Below, in pieces: positions 1 through 9,270 of a DNA stretch of 64,000 bases. The stretch comes from Rhodanobacter denitrificans. GTDB taxonomy: Bacteria > Pseudomonadota > Gammaproteobacteria > Xanthomonadales > Rhodanobacteraceae. The stretch covers positions 3,844,001 through 3,908,000 of the forward strand of contig NC_020541.1 of assembly GCF_000230695.2 (NCBI RefSeq). Reading direction: 5' to 3'. The translations under genes and the position numbers were made by a program. Under the pieces are notes generated by a model that ran no database searches, was not told where the DNA came from, and saw only the letters and a program-made list of their open reading frames with translations. Each line of letters opens with the position of its first letter. The stretch's first letter is position 1.

Positions 1-247
1 CCGCGTCCATCCGCACGAAATGATCGCCGGCGGCGTCATGGTCGACGTACCAGAAGTGACCGTCGTCCAGCCATTCGACCTTCGGCACCGCGTGGTCGAC
101 CAGCGGCACGGTGTTGTAGCTCATGAAGCGCTCCGCCCGCGCGTAGTCGTCGGCGCTCAGCGTGCGCGCCTGCGCCGCGACACCGGCCGACAAGGCGCCC
201 ATGACCAGCGCGCCGAGCACGCGCGAACTGCCGGTTTTCGAACTCAT
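1..247 (-). CDS. S9 family peptidase (dipeptidyl-peptidase IV-like), N-terminal fragment
   Basis: This is the first 82 codons of a gene that continues beyond the left edge. A secretion signal (MSSKTGSSRVLGALVMG followed by an Ala-rich stretch and AQA) precedes a segment reading LSADDYARAERFMSYNT, then VEWLDDGHFWYVD. That pattern is what I know from the start of the beta-propeller domain of bacterial DPP-IV-type serine peptidases, which cleave dipeptides from peptide N-termini in the periplasm. The catalytic domain is outside the window, so activity cannot be judged. The start is chosen by the signal peptide and an AAGGGG stretch upstream. The gene diverges from the GST gene; the 215 bases between them must carry both promoters, but I see no clear box. 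Confidence 0.7.
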   Translation of the reverse strand, partial: MSSKTGSSRVLGALVMGALSAGVAAQARTLSADDYARAERFMSYNTVPLVDHAVPKVEWLDDGHFWYVDHDAAGDHFVRMDA

Positions 248-462
248 GCTGCGTTCCCCTTGCGGAAGCGGATCTGTGCGGTTGCCGACCCTGGCGCGGA
301 CTCCCTCGACTGACCGATGCTAGCGCGGGCATGACCAATGGCACCCATGCCATTGGTCCCGATCCGGCCCCATGCGCCAGCGCATGGGCGACCGTCCCCT
401 GCGCTTGACGCGCAGGCATCGGCCGTCGCACGCTGCGCCAAGCGTGTCCCCGGAGCCGCGTC

Positions 463-1215
463 ATGTCGCAGCGCCTCAGAGTCATCGGCAATTACATTTC
501 GCCCTACGTGCGCAAGGTGCTGGTGTGCCTGGAGCTGAAGGGGCTGGAATACGAGGTCGACCCGATCGCGCCGTTCGTCGGCAACGACGAATTCACCCGG
601 CTCAGCCCGCTGCGCCGCATCCCGGTGCTGATCGACGGCGGACTGGAGCTCAGCGACTCCTCGGTGATCTGCCAGTACCTGGAGGATCGGCAGCCCTCGC
701 CCTCGCTCTACCCGCGCGACATCGCCGACCGCGCCCGCGCGCGCTGGCTGGAGGAATACGCCGACACGCGGCTGGCCGACGGGTTGATCTGGCGGCTGTT
801 CCACCAGCTGGCGATCAAGCGCCACGTCTTCGGCGAAGCGCCCAATGAGGCGGTGGTGCAGCATGCCCGCGAGGTGGAAATCCCCGCCGCGCTCGACTAC
901 CTGGAGCGGCAGCTGCCGGATGACGGCTTCGTGTTCGGCGCGCTGTCGATCGCCGATATCGGCATCGCCAGTTTCTTCCGCACCGCCTCGTTCGTGCGCT
1001 ACACGATCGACGCCGAACGCTGGCCGCTGGCCGCCGCACTGGTGGCGCAAGTGCAGGCGCTGCCGGTGTTCCAGAAACTGGCCGGCTTCGAGGATTGCAT
1101 GCTGCGCCTGCCGCTGGCCGAGCAGCGCGGCGCCCTGCTCACCGCCGGTGCCCCGCTGACCAGCGACACGCTCGGCACCAGCGCGCCGCGCCCCGGCCCG
1201 CCGCGCGCCTCGTAA
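463..1215 (+). CDS. Glutathione S-transferase family protein
   Basis: The 250-residue protein has the two-part GST layout. An N-terminal thioredoxin-like domain carries SPYVRKV near residue 13 (the active-site position), a cis-proline motif in RIPVLIDGG, and the glutathione-binding ELSDSSVICQYLE around residues 63-75. An all-helical C-terminal domain carries the N-capping motif ALSIADIGIAS. The protein probably conjugates or reduces small electrophiles with glutathione in the cytoplasm; the substrate cannot be read from sequence. GGAG lies 8 bases before the ATG. The Pro-rich C-terminal tail of about 25 residues is beyond the usual fold. The gene stands alone between a divergent peptidase gene and a convergent LysR gene. 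Confidence 0.85.
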   Translation: MSQRLRVIGNYISPYVRKVLVCLELKGLEYEVDPIAPFVGNDEFTRLSPLRRIPVLIDGGLELSDSSVICQYLEDRQPSPSLYPRDIADRARARWLEEYADTRLADGLIWRLFHQLAIKRHVFGEAPNEAVVQHAREVEIPAALDYLERQLPDDGFVFGALSIADIGIASFFRTASFVRYTIDAERWPLAAALVAQVQALPVFQKLAGFEDCMLRLPLAEQRGALLTAGAPLTSDTLGTSAPRPGPPRAS

Positions 1216-1235
1216 GGCCACGCCACCTGCCGTGG

Positions 1236-1296
1236 ACGCGCACCCTGTGCGCGATGGTTTCCGGTCATGTGACGATGAGCATCACGCACAGGGCGC
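1236..1296. repeat. Palindromic dispersed repeat, 'GCGCACCCTGT' family, copy 1
   Basis: A 19-base arm at 1236-1254 is repeated in inverted orientation at 1278-1296 with 17 of 19 positions matching. The core GCGCACCCTGT is shared with the inverted repeat between thrB and thrC (41770-41859). It lies between the convergent ends of the GST and LysR genes, where it could also act as a bidirectional terminator or mRNA-stabilising hairpin. The two-copy relationship is seen directly; assignment to a REP-like family is inference. Confidence 0.65.
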
Positions 1297-1300
1297 GCTC

Positions 1301-2194
1301 CTACGCCGTCGTCAACTCCACCAGCCAGTCGACGAACACGCGCAGCCGCGCCGGCATCTGCCGCTGCTGCGGGTACAGGATGGTCATCGGCAACGACGGT
1401 GGCGGGTGCGCCGGCAGGATCTCGCGCAGCCGGCCGTTCTTCAGCGCATCGACGATGCGGTAACGCGGCATCTGCGCGATGCCCAGGCCGGCCTCGCAAC
1501 AGCCGAGATAGGCATCCACGCCGCTGACGCTGACGCAGCCCGGCAGCGCGATCTCGCGCCGCTTGCGGCCGACCATGAACTCCAGGGGCTCCGCGCGGCG
1601 CGTGGTGGGCGACACCCAGTTCACTGCCAGGTGGCCGTCCCGCAGCGCGGCCAGCGCATCGGGCAGGCCATGCCGGCGCACGTAGGCGGCGCTGGCCACG
1701 GTCACCTGCTCCAGCATCGCCACGCGACGCCCGACCATGCCCGAATCGCCCAGCTCGCCGACGCGCAGCACGCAATCCACGCCCTCGCGTACCAGGTCGA
1801 CGAAGCGGTCGCCGGTGCCGATGTCCAGCTGGATCTGCGGGAAGCGCGCGAAGAAATCGCGCAGCGCCGGGATCACCAGCAGGCGTGCCAGCGACACCGG
1901 CAGGTCGACGCGCAGGCGGCCCTTCGGCTGCACCCGCGCCTCGCGGAAATCCGTCTCGACCTCGTCCACGTCGGCCAGCAGGCGCAGGCAATGGCCGTAA
2001 TAGGTCTCGCCGTCACGGGTGGCGCGCACGCGGCGGGTGGTCCGCTGCAGCAGCTGCGCGCCCAGCCGCGCCTCCAGCCGCTTGATCGCGTGGGTGACGG
2101 TGGCGCGCGGCAGGTTCAGGTCGTCCGCCGCGGCAGTGAAACTGCCCAGCTCGACGATCCGCGTGTACAGCCGCATGGCTTCGAGCCGGTCCAT
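1301..2194 (-). CDS. LysR family transcriptional regulator
   Basis: The 297-residue protein is of normal LysR length. A winged helix-turn-helix spans about residues 1-60 ([19 protein letters not shown], then [21 protein letters not shown]), followed by a periplasmic-binding-protein-like co-inducer domain from about residue 88. The ATG at 2194 fits the family start ([10 protein letters not shown]); the in-frame ATG at 2230 would add 12 residues not seen in the family. The gene is divergent from the aldo/keto reductase gene with a 104-base gap, the usual arrangement for a LysR protein controlling its neighbour and itself. That regulatory link is inference; the effector is unknown. Confidence 0.9.
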   Translation of the reverse strand: MDRLEAMRLYTRIVELGSFTAAADDLNLPRATVTHAIKRLEARLGAQLLQRTTRRVRATRDGETYYGHCLRLLADVDEVETDFREARVQPKGRLRVDLPVSLARLLVIPALRDFFARFPQIQLDIGTGDRFVDLVREGVDCVLRVGELGDSGMVGRRVAMLEQVTVASAAYVRRHGLPDALAALRDGHLAVNWVSPTTRRAEPLEFMVGRKRREIALPGCVSVSGVDAYLGCCEAGLGIAQMPRYRIVDALKNGRLREILPAHPPPSLPMTILYPQQRQMPARLRVFVDWLVELTTA

Positions 2195-2298
2195 TGCGAT
2201 TGTTGTCCCGGTTTGAATGGTCATGGCCATTATTGAGCATTTATCCGGCGATCGTCATGGCGCACCATGCGTCCACCCCATCTACCGGAGCGACTCGC

Positions 2299-3291
2299 AT
2301 GCAGACCCGCACCCTCGGCAGCCACGGCCCCCGCGTCTCCGCCCTCGGCCTTGGCTGCATGGGCATGAGCGCGTTCTACGGCGCGCACGACGACGCCGAA
2401 TCCATCGCCACCATCCACCACGCGCTGGAGCGCGGCCTCACCCTGCTCGACACCGCCGACATGTACGGCCCGCACACCAACGAGGTGCTGCTGGGCAAGG
2501 CGCTCAAGGGGCGGCGCGAGCAGGCTTTCGTGGCCACCAAGTTCGGCATCGTGCTCGACCCGAACGACCCGGCCGCGCGTGGCATCAACGGCCGCCCGGC
2601 CTACGTGCACGCCGCCTGCGACGCGAGCCTGAAGCGCCTCGGCATCGATACCATCGACCTGTACTACCAGCATCGCGTCGATCCGGGCGTGCCGATCGAG
2701 GAAACCGTCGGTGCGATGGCCGAACTGATTGCCGCCGGCAAGGTGCGCTACCTGGGCCTGAGCGAGGCCTCCGGCGCCACGCTGGAGCGCGCCTGCACGG
2801 TGCACCCGATCGCCGCGTTGCAAAGCGAGTTCTCGCTGTGGACGCGCGACCCGCAAACGAACGGCATGCTCGCCGCCTGCCGCAAGCTCGGCGTCAGCCT
2901 GGTCGCCTATTCGCCGCTGGGCCGCGGCTTCCTCACCGGTGCGATCCGCTCGCCGGACGATTTCGACGCCGACGACTACCGCCGCGGCAGCCCGCGCTTC
3001 ATCGGCGACAACTTCGCCCGCAACCTGCAGCTGGTCGAACAGGTGAAGACGCTCGCCGCCGACAAGGGCTGTTCGCCCGCGCAGCTGGCGCTGGCCTGGG
3101 TGCTGGCGCAGGGCGACGACGTGCTGGCGATCCCCGGCACGCGCCGGCGCAGCCGGCTGGACGAGAACCTGGGCGCGCTCGACGTGCGGCTCGGCGCCGC
3201 CGAGTTGAAAGCGATCGACGCCGTGTTCCCGCCGGATGCGGCCAGCGGCAGCCGCTATGTCGAAGCGGGAATGCGGATGGTCAATGCGTAA
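2299..3291 (+). CDS. Aldo/keto reductase
   Basis: The 330-residue protein is a TIM-barrel NADPH-dependent oxidoreductase. It shows the family landmarks: LLDTADMYG (catalytic Asp and Tyr), FVATKFG (catalytic Lys), [10 protein letters not shown] (catalytic His), RYLGLSEAS, and the C-terminal cofactor-binding [17 protein letters not shown]. The YYQHRVDP form is typical of the AKR13-like bacterial group that reduces aldehydes and alpha-keto carbonyls. GGAG lies before the ATG at 2299, and the reading frame upstream is poorly coding. The divergent LysR gene is its likely regulator. Confidence 0.88.
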   Translation: MQTRTLGSHGPRVSALGLGCMGMSAFYGAHDDAESIATIHHALERGLTLLDTADMYGPHTNEVLLGKALKGRREQAFVATKFGIVLDPNDPAARGINGRPAYVHAACDASLKRLGIDTIDLYYQHRVDPGVPIEETVGAMAELIAAGKVRYLGLSEASGATLERACTVHPIAALQSEFSLWTRDPQTNGMLAACRKLGVSLVAYSPLGRGFLTGAIRSPDDFDADDYRRGSPRFIGDNFARNLQLVEQVKTLAADKGCSPAQLALAWVLAQGDDVLAIPGTRRRSRLDENLGALDVRLGAAELKAIDAVFPPDAASGSRYVEAGMRMVNA

Positions 3292-3328
3292 GGCCGGGAA
3301 TGGGGAATAGCGAACCGACAGAGCCGGG

Positions 3329-3409
3329 GCCCGCTCGCGGGTGATGCTCTTGCTTCTGCGGGTCCCAAATCCCGAATCCCCGCTCCAAAGGCATCGCCCG
3401 CGAGCGGGC
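3329..3409. repeat. Composite palindromic repeat, 'CCCGCGAGCGGGC' family
   Basis: GCCCGCTCGCGGG followed by a base and GATGC at 3329-3346 is mirrored by GCATC plus CCCGCGAGCGGGC at 3391-3409. The loop holds Xanthomonadales-style tracts (GGGTCCCAAATCCCGAATCCCC). One arm with the extension CTCC recurs at about 32217-32242 next to the Pycsar module, so this is a dispersed element. It lies between the aldo/keto reductase and queF genes. Confidence 0.6.
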
Positions 3410-3440
3410 TCCAGCAGGGGCGGCGGGGTAAACTTGGAGG

Positions 3441-4265
3441 ATGAGCACCCCCGAACATTCCCCGCTCGGCAAGGACACCGTCTACGCCGACCGCTACGAG
3501 CCGCGCCTGCTGTTCCCGATCCCGCGCGCGGACAAGCGCGCCGAGCTCGGCATCGCCGAGTCGCTGCCGTTCCACGGCGTGGACATCTGGAACGCCTACG
3601 AATTGTCGTGGCTCGACCCGCGCGGCAAACCGCAGGTGGCGCTGGCCGAGTTCCGCGTGCCGGCGGCGTCGCCGCACATCATCGAATCGAAGTCGTTCAA
3701 GCTGTACTTGAACGGCTTCGCGCAGGAGCGCCTCGCCGATGCCGCCACGCTGGCCGCCACCCTGATGCGCGACCTGTCCGCGGCGGCCGGCGCGGTGGTC
3801 GGCGTACAGTTGCGCGAGGCGCGCACCGACGCGCTGCCGGTGGTCGATCTGGACGGCCATCTGCTCGACACGCAGGACATCGCGATCGACCACTACGGCC
3901 CACCGCAGGCCGATTTCCTGCAGGCCGACACCACCGCGGCGCCGGTGGCGGAGACCGTGCTCTCGCACCTGCTGCGCTCGAACTGCCCGGTCACCGGCCA
4001 GCCCGACTGGGGCAGCGTGCAGATCGCCTACCGCGGCGCGCCGATCGACCACGCCGGGCTGCTGCGCTACCTGGTCTCGTTCCGCACCCACAACGAATTC
4101 CACGAGCAGTGCGTGGAACGCATCTTCGTCGACCTGATGCAGCGCTGCGCGCCGCGGCAGCTCAGCGTGCATGCGCGCTACACCCGCCGCGGCGGGCTGG
4201 ACATCAACCCGTTCCGCAGCAGCACGCCGGCCACGCCCGGCAATCTGCGCACGGTGCGCCAGTAG
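3441..4265 (+). CDS. queF: NADPH-dependent 7-cyano-7-deazaguanine reductase
   Basis: QueF reduces preQ0 to preQ1 in queuosine biosynthesis (tRNA wobble modification). The 274-residue length matches the long, E. coli-type QueF with two fused T-fold halves. The QueF signature ESKSFK is at residues 82-87 in the N-terminal half. In the C-terminal half the active-site cysteine ([11 protein letters not shown]182), the proton-relay Asp (D189) and the substrate-gripping FHEQC (H221, E222) are all present. TTGGAGG precedes the start codon. It stands alone; no preQ1 riboswitch is visible in the short upstream region, which is occupied by a palindromic repeat. Confidence 0.95.
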   Translation: MSTPEHSPLGKDTVYADRYEPRLLFPIPRADKRAELGIAESLPFHGVDIWNAYELSWLDPRGKPQVALAEFRVPAASPHIIESKSFKLYLNGFAQERLADAATLAATLMRDLSAAAGAVVGVQLREARTDALPVVDLDGHLLDTQDIAIDHYGPPQADFLQADTTAAPVAETVLSHLLRSNCPVTGQPDWGSVQIAYRGAPIDHAGLLRYLVSFRTHNEFHEQCVERIFVDLMQRCAPRQLSVHARYTRRGGLDINPFRSSTPATPGNLRTVRQ

Positions 4266-4412
4266 CGACCGAGGCGCGTGTCGGCACCGCGTGAAATCCG
4301 GCGCCGGCGGTTCCCTCCGGTAATCGCCGCTTCAGATCGACGGCGCTAGCCTCGGCAGCCTGAGTCCAGGCCATGGAACGGCATCTGCCACGTCATCGAC
4401 ACCGGAGTTCCC

Positions 4413-4997
4413 ATGACACGATCCATGCATTCCCTCGCGCTGTACGGCGCCGTGCTGGGCAGCCTGCTGTGGCTCGGCGGCTGCGGCAAGCACGAGTCGG
4501 CGCCGCCGGCACCGGCATCGGCCAGCACCGCGCCGGCGGCCGCCGCCTCCGCACCGGCCGGCAGCGCCACGCGGCCGCCTGCCGGCGCCGCCTCGGCCGC
4601 TGCGGCCCGCGCAGCAAGCGTCGCCCCGGCGATCGCGCCGGTCACCGCGCCCGCTCCGCTCAGCGTGGCCAAGCTGACCCTGGGCAGCGCGGTGAACGCC
4701 GACCATCAGGTAATCCGCGCCAGCAACAGCTTCGCCACCAGCGACAAGATCCTCTACGCCAGCGTCGCCACCGAGGGCAGCAGCGGCGGCGCCACGCTCA
4801 ACGCGAAGTGGAGCTACCTGGAAGGCCAGGGCCAGTTGGTCAGCAGCATCAGCCAGTCGATCGCCACCGACGGCCCGGCCATCACCACGTTCAAGGTGCA
4901 GAACCCCGACCTGTGGCCGGAAGGCAGGTACAAGGTCGAGATCTCGCTCGACGGCAAGCCGGTGGCGCAGCAGGATTTCGCGATCAAGAAGAGCTGA
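4413..4997 (+). CDS. Lipoprotein with Ala/Pro-rich linker, unknown function
   Basis: The 194-residue protein starts with a lipoprotein signal ending in the lipobox LGGC (about residues 21-24), so it is predicted to be lipid-anchored. Residues 25-85 are a low-complexity Ala/Pro/Ser linker. Residues 85-194 form a compact domain ([20 protein letters not shown], then [16 protein letters not shown] and a final DFAIKKS) with an alternating beta-strand pattern like an Ig-type fold. I do not recognise a named family. GGAG precedes the ATG. A strong hairpin follows the stop codon, so this is probably a single-gene transcript. Confidence 0.75.
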   Translation: MTRSMHSLALYGAVLGSLLWLGGCGKHESAPPAPASASTAPAAAASAPAGSATRPPAGAASAAAARAASVAPAIAPVTAPAPLSVAKLTLGSAVNADHQVIRASNSFATSDKILYASVATEGSSGGATLNAKWSYLEGQGQLVSSISQSIATDGPAITTFKVQNPDLWPEGRYKVEISLDGKPVAQQDFAIKKS

Positions 4998-5019
4998 CCT
5001 CGCCCGATCCGGCATGCAC

Positions 5020-5046
5020 GAAGAGGCGCCTGCAAGGCGCCTCTTC
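5020..5046. terminator. Hairpin terminator-like element after the lipoprotein gene
   Basis: A perfect 12-base stem (GAAGAGGCGCCT / AGGCGCCTCTTC) with a 3-base loop starts 22 bases after the lipoprotein stop codon. There is no run of T after it on either strand, so an intrinsic terminator is plausible but not certain. Confidence 0.55.
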
Positions 5047-5051
5047 GCGGT

Positions 5052-5248
5052 TCAGTGCCCGTCCAGCGCCTTGCGCCCGATCGCCGGATCGTCGCCAGGT
5101 CCGGCTCGACGAAGTCGGCGCCGTCGGCGATCGCCTTCGCATACGAAGCCAGCGTGTGCTCCGGGCGCAGCGCGCTGGCACCGCGATGGCCGATCACCAG
5201 CACCCTGGCGGCAAGCGGTCTCTCGGCTGAAGAGGTGGCAACGGGCAT
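5052..5248 (-). pseudogene. Decayed glycerophosphodiester phosphodiesterase gene with internal deletion
   Basis: The remnant encodes [20 protein letters not shown] and on to [10 protein letters not shown], nearly identical to residues 34-72 of the intact paralogue at 22573-23682. It then jumps, out of frame, to [13 protein letters not shown], the extreme C-terminus of the same protein. About 285 residues including most active-site residues are missing, and the signal peptide is also lost. The join lies at about 5086-5095. Both ends and the deletion are visible by direct comparison of the two loci in this window. The remnant lies 62 bases from the end of hsdR, so deletion may have accompanied acquisition of the restriction cassette; that is inference. 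Confidence 0.88.
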
Positions 5249-5310
5249 GGAAATTCCGACCTGTGATAGCGACGCTCAGCAACTGGGGCGATTGTCGTCC
5301 ATGGAGCGTT

Positions 5311-8300
5311 CTACGCCGCCCACTTCTGACCCCGGCTGGCGTATTCCATCATCACCTCGAAGACCCGGTCGCATTTCTGCTTGAACAATGCGCGGTCGTA
5401 ACTGGATGGCAAGTCGGCATCCAGCACGGTCACCACTGCGTTGCGCACCGCCTCCTGGGTCTGACGATCCTTGAACCAATCCTGCACCAGCACCTTCGGG
5501 CTTTCCTCCAGAAGGCGGTGCAGCAGGTGGCGCGCGGCCAGCTTCACTTTCTGCGTTTCGTCCTTGCTGAGCCCGTCCTGCAGCAGCAGGTCGTACAGCT
5601 CCAGCTCGTCCTCGGTAAGCCCCTCGCGAAGATGTCGCTCGTCCTCGGCCTTCAGGTCGCGGGTGAATTTCAGCAACTCCTCGAAATACTGCTCATTCGA
5701 CGAGCCGCCTGCGTTGTAGCTGTCGATGATCTGCTGCAGGCGCTGCGCGAAATCGGCGCGCGTGGCATTGGCCTGCAGCATCTGCTCCAGCTTGCGGGCG
5801 ATGAAGGCGCGCAGGTCGGCGATCTCGATGTTCTTGTATTCAGTGGCGGTGAACTCGGCGCGCAACTTGTCGAAGTCGATCCGGCTGAGGTCCCAGACCC
5901 GGCCCTTCTGCACGATCTGGTAGACCGGGCTGGCGCGATCGGCCTGCCAGCTTCCCGACTGGCGATCCACCACCACGCTCTGATCCAGCAACTCGCCGAC
6001 GCGCCGGGCCACGTCATCGATGTCGGCCTCGCCGATGGCGCTGTCGATCACCCCGCGAAGATACTGGAACACCGCCACCTGGCGCGTCACCGGCCGGCCC
6101 AGGATCTCCGGCTTGCTCGCCTCGTACAGCGCGCTGATGCTGTTCTCGTAGACGTTGAACGACCTGCGCCATTCGTCGTTCCCGAGCAGCGTGTCGGCGA
6201 AGCGGCCGAACTCGCCCACCTTCTCGAACACGTTCGCCTGCGCCAGCACGTTGTCCAGCTCGACGCCGCGTTCCGCGCAGAACGTCCGGCCCTGGGCAAT
6301 CGCCTCGTCCAGCAACACGAACAGCTCATCCTTGGGCTGGACCGGCGGCCGCTCCTCGTCGCTGTCGCCCTGCGCGTAGTCTCTCAGCGCCCGCTTCATG
6401 TTGCGGAACACGTTGTAGTAATCGACGATCTCGCCGTTGCGCTTGGGCACGCCGCTGATCAGCCAGCTGGTCACGCGGTTCGCGCGTGCGATGGTCTGCA
6501 TCAGGGTGTGATCCTTCATCGGCTTGTCCAGGTACAACGTGGACACCGTGGGCGCGTCGAAACCGGTCAGCCACATCGCGCAGACGAACACGAGCTGCAA
6601 CGAATCGCCGGGATCCTTGAAGTTGTATTCAATGTCATGGCCGTTCGCGTCCAGCCGGCTCATGCGCGATCGATGCAGTTTGATGTCCAGCTTCTGCTTC
6701 GCGAACTTCTCCTCCTCGCCGGCCTCCTCGCTGACGATCACCGCCATTTCCACGCCGCGCATATATTCCAGCCGCTTCTTCAGCCGCGCCTTTTCCAGCT
6801 CGTCGACCGAGCCGGCGATGCGCCCGACCAGCGCCTTGACCTCGTCCTTCCACAGCGCCTGCACCTTGTCGTGCATGCGCAGGGCGGTGAATTTGTCGAG
6901 CGAGATCACCATCGCCTTGCCGAGATAGCCGCGACGCGGAAAGTGGCTGACGATGTCGCGCGCAATCGCCTCAAGCCGGTCGTCGCGCTTGATCACCTCC
7001 ACTTCCCTGGCGAAGCGCTGCTCCAGCTTGGCCTGCTGCGCTTCGTCGAGGTTCTCGTCCTCCAGGATCTCGTAGAACTCCTCGCTCAGATCCTCGTTCT
7101 GGATCAGCACCTCGGGCACGCGCTTGCAGTAAAACAGCGGCACCGTGGCACCGTCGTCCATCGACTGCTGGAAGTTGTACTCGGACACGTAGCCGCCGAA
7201 CCAGGTCGCGGTCTTGCGCTCGCGCCCCAGCAGCGGCGTGCCGGTAAACGCCAGGTAGTTCGCGTTGGGCAGGCCGGCGCGCATGTTCTCGGCCAGGCTG
7301 GCGTACTGGGTACGGTGCGCCTCGTCGATGATCACCACGATGTCGGCACGGTCCGACAGCAGCGGATACGCCGCGCCGGCGGCATAACGGAACTTCTGGA
7401 TCAGGGTGAACACCAGCCGCTTGTTCTGGCCGAGGAACTGGCGCATCTCCGCACTGTTCTTCGGCTGCGCCGCCGCGGCCTGGCTGACCGTCTCGGTGTT
7501 GAGGAAGTTGCGGTAGATCTGCCCGTCCAGGTCCTCGCGATCGGTCACCACCACGAAGGTGAAGTTGCCGGGCGTGCGCCGGAAGATCTTGCGCACGTAG
7601 AAGATCATCGAGAAGCTCTTGCCCGAACCCTGGGTGTGCCAGAACACGCCGAGCTTGCCGTCCAGCTCGGCGCGCCGGTCGAACCGCTCCAGCGCACGGT
7701 TGACGCCGATGAACTGGTGGTTCTGCGCAATGATCTTCTGCGTCTGCTTGTGGAACAGGATGAAGTTCTCGACGTAGTCCAGCAGCCGTGCCGGCACGAA
7801 CAAGCCGTCGATCACCCGCTCCAGGCTGGTGCCGTCCGCGCGGATCTGCTCGCGGTCGATCTTCTCCTTCTCGTCATCCGGACGCAGCCAGGTGAAGAAA
7901 TGCTCCCACTCGGCGGTCAGGCTGCCCACGCGGGTGTCCAGCGCGTTGCTGAGCACGCAGAACGCGTTGCACAGGAACAACTGCGGAATCTCGTGGCGGT
8001 AGGTGGTGAGGTTGTCGGTATAGGCGCTCTTCAGCGCGACGTTGGAATTCTTCAGCTCGATGAATACCAGCGGCAGGCCGTTGACGTACAGCAACACGTC
8101 CGGCCGGCGGTAGCCGCCACGCTCGCCCTTGATCCACAGCTGCGACACCGCCAGGAAGTCGTTGCGCGCCGTGTCGCGGAAGTCGATCACCCGCAGCCGC
8201 TCGTACTGGCGGCGCCCCTGCGCATCGTCGAACTCCACCGCGATACCGTGGCACAGCAGGTCGTAGACCTCGCGGTTGGCCATCACTGCGGTCATCGCCG

Positions 8301-8547
8301 GTCGCCGGTCGCACAGCCGCTCCAGCGCCTCATCGAGGACGGACCCCGGCAACGCCGGATTCAGCCGCCGCGCCGCCGCACGCAAGCGATCGAGCAGGAT
8401 CACCTCGCGCTTGTCGGCGCGGCCCGAGCCATCCGCCGGCTGATCCCGTTCGGCGGTGTGGCAATTCAGCACCGACCAGCCCGACGACGCGGTCAACCGG
8501 CCCAGCAAAGCCTGCTCGATCTGGTCTTCCGTTATCGGGTTCGGCAT
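5311..8547 (-). CDS. hsdR: Type I restriction endonuclease, R subunit
   Basis: The 1078-residue protein is the DNA-translocating and cleaving subunit of a type I restriction enzyme. The N-terminal nuclease domain shows PD at 149-150 and ELK at 164-166 (PD-(D/E)XK pattern). The SF2 motor follows with Walker A TQGSGKSFSM (GSGKS 307-311), DEAH box IIDEAHRTQ (408-411) and motif III FTGTP (434-438). The ATG at 8547 is preceded by AAGGAAAG and gives the family start MPNPITEDQIEQALL. It is the last gene of the minus-strand series hsdM, hsdS, higB, higA, hsdR. It looks intact, but it needs an HsdM-HsdS complex, and hsdM carries a premature stop. Confidence 0.95.
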   Translation of the reverse strand: MPNPITEDQIEQALLGRLTASSGWSVLNCHTAERDQPADGSGRADKREVILLDRLRAAARRLNPALPGSVLDEALERLCDRRPAMTAVMANREVYDLLCHGIAVEFDDAQGRRQYERLRVIDFRDTARNDFLAVSQLWIKGERGGYRRPDVLLYVNGLPLVFIELKNSNVALKSAYTDNLTTYRHEIPQLFLCNAFCVLSNALDTRVGSLTAEWEHFFTWLRPDDEKEKIDREQIRADGTSLERVIDGLFVPARLLDYVENFILFHKQTQKIIAQNHQFIGVNRALERFDRRAELDGKLGVFWHTQGSGKSFSMIFYVRKIFRRTPGNFTFVVVTDREDLDGQIYRNFLNTETVSQAAAAQPKNSAEMRQFLGQNKRLVFTLIQKFRYAAGAAYPLLSDRADIVVIIDEAHRTQYASLAENMRAGLPNANYLAFTGTPLLGRERKTATWFGGYVSEYNFQQSMDDGATVPLFYCKRVPEVLIQNEDLSEEFYEILEDENLDEAQQAKLEQRFAREVEVIKRDDRLEAIARDIVSHFPRRGYLGKAMVISLDKFTALRMHDKVQALWKDEVKALVGRIAGSVDELEKARLKKRLEYMRGVEMAVIVSEEAGEEEKFAKQKLDIKLHRSRMSRLDANGHDIEYNFKDPGDSLQLVFVCAMWLTGFDAPTVSTLYLDKPMKDHTLMQTIARANRVTSWLISGVPKRNGEIVDYYNVFRNMKRALRDYAQGDSDEERPPVQPKDELFVLLDEAIAQGRTFCAERGVELDNVLAQANVFEKVGEFGRFADTLLGNDEWRRSFNVYENSISALYEASKPEILGRPVTRQVAVFQYLRGVIDSAIGEADIDDVARRVGELLDQSVVVDRQSGSWQADRASPVYQIVQKGRVWDLSRIDFDKLRAEFTATEYKNIEIADLRAFIARKLEQMLQANATRADFAQRLQQIIDSYNAGGSSNEQYFEELLKFTRDLKAEDERHLREGLTEDELELYDLLLQDGLSKDETQKVKLAARHLLHRLLEESPKVLVQDWFKDRQTQEAVRNAVVTVLDADLPSSYDRALFKQKCDRVFEVMMEYASRGQKWAA

Positions 8548-8600
8548 CGGCAAGCTTTCCTTGCAGCAGCTGTCAGTTGACGATAATGCGCTTGCGTCAA

Positions 8601-8900
8601 CTAGGCGGCTGCCTGATAGGGCGTGATTTTCCTCAGTGCGCCGCCGATGCTGTCCTGCGCGCACTCGATGTCGTAGCGCTGCTGCAGGTTCAGCCAGCTC
8701 TGCGCGTCATTGCCGAAATAGCGCGCCAGCCGCAGCGCGGTATCGGCGCTGATGCCGCGCCGCTCGCGCACGATCTCGTTGATACGTGCAGGCGTGACTT
8801 CGAGGGCGCGGGCCAGCGCGTTGGACGACAGCTCCAGCGGCAGCATGTATTCCTCGCGCAGGATCTCGCCGGGGTGGATGGGTGGCAGTTTGCGGGGCAT
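8601..8900 (-). CDS. higA: HigA family antitoxin
   Basis: The 99-residue protein is an XRE-type helix-turn-helix antitoxin of the HigA/VapI group. The typical start IHPGEILREEYMLPLELSSN leads into the helix-turn-helix ALARALEVTPARINEIV and GISADTALRLARYFG, with the C-terminal SWLNLQQRYDIE. It should neutralise the HigB toxin and repress the operon. It follows higB by 9 bases, the toxin-first order that distinguishes hig systems. The pair sits between hsdS and hsdR within the restriction cassette. Confidence 0.93.
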   Translation of the reverse strand: MPRKLPPIHPGEILREEYMLPLELSSNALARALEVTPARINEIVRERRGISADTALRLARYFGNDAQSWLNLQQRYDIECAQDSIGGALRKITPYQAAA

Positions 8901-8909
8901 GGCAAATCC

Positions 8910-9191
8910 TCAGTGATAATCGACGATCTCGACCAGGCCCGGGCCGTCGGCGGTCCACACGAAGCACAGCCGGAACTGGTCATTCACACGAATGCTGTGC
9001 TGACCCTTGCGATCGCCGGCCAAGGCTTCCAGTCGATTGCCGGGCGGCACCCGCAGATAGTCCAGTTGGGTCGCCGCATTCAACAGCTCCAGCTTGCGCC
9101 GCGCCGCCGCCTCGATCACCAGAAAGCGCCGCACCCGGCGTCGCTCGAACAGCGCCTGCGTATCCTTGCAGCGGAACGACTGGATGGTCAT
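8910..9191 (-). CDS. higB: HigB family mRNA interferase toxin
   Basis: The 93-residue protein belongs to the RelE/HigB superfamily of ribosome-dependent mRNA interferases. The family start MTIQSFRCKDTQALFERRRV, the core PPGNRLEALAGDRKGQHSIRVNDQFRLCF and the ending VEIVDYH are present. The basic residues of the active-site surface (R and K in GDRKGQHSIRVND) are kept, so it looks functional. It precedes higA on the same strand, and a palindromic operator lies 12 bases upstream of its start codon. Confidence 0.93.
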   Translation of the reverse strand: MTIQSFRCKDTQALFERRRVRRFLVIEAAARRKLELLNAATQLDYLRVPPGNRLEALAGDRKGQHSIRVNDQFRLCFVWTADGPGLVEIVDYH

Positions 9192-9202
9192 GGCTTATAG
9201 TG

Positions 9203-9217
9203 TATCGGAAAGCGATA
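9203..9217. promoter_or_regulatory. Probable higBA operator
   Basis: TATCG and CGATA form a perfect inverted repeat with a 5-base spacer, 12 bases before the higB start. On the minus strand a TACACTATA stretch between the palindrome and the start codon could be the -10 box. HigA proteins typically bind such a site to autoregulate. The palindrome is seen directly; the binding protein is inference. Confidence 0.55.
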
Positions 9218-9270
9218 TGGCGCAAGCGCCGATGACTCGCGATATCCCATGGCGCGCTGCGCGCCAGCGG

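Noticed and set aside
5014..8580. A 1188-codon open frame on the plus strand
   Set aside because: It is the antisense of hsdR; its composition is a mirror of the HsdR codons and shows no family motif.
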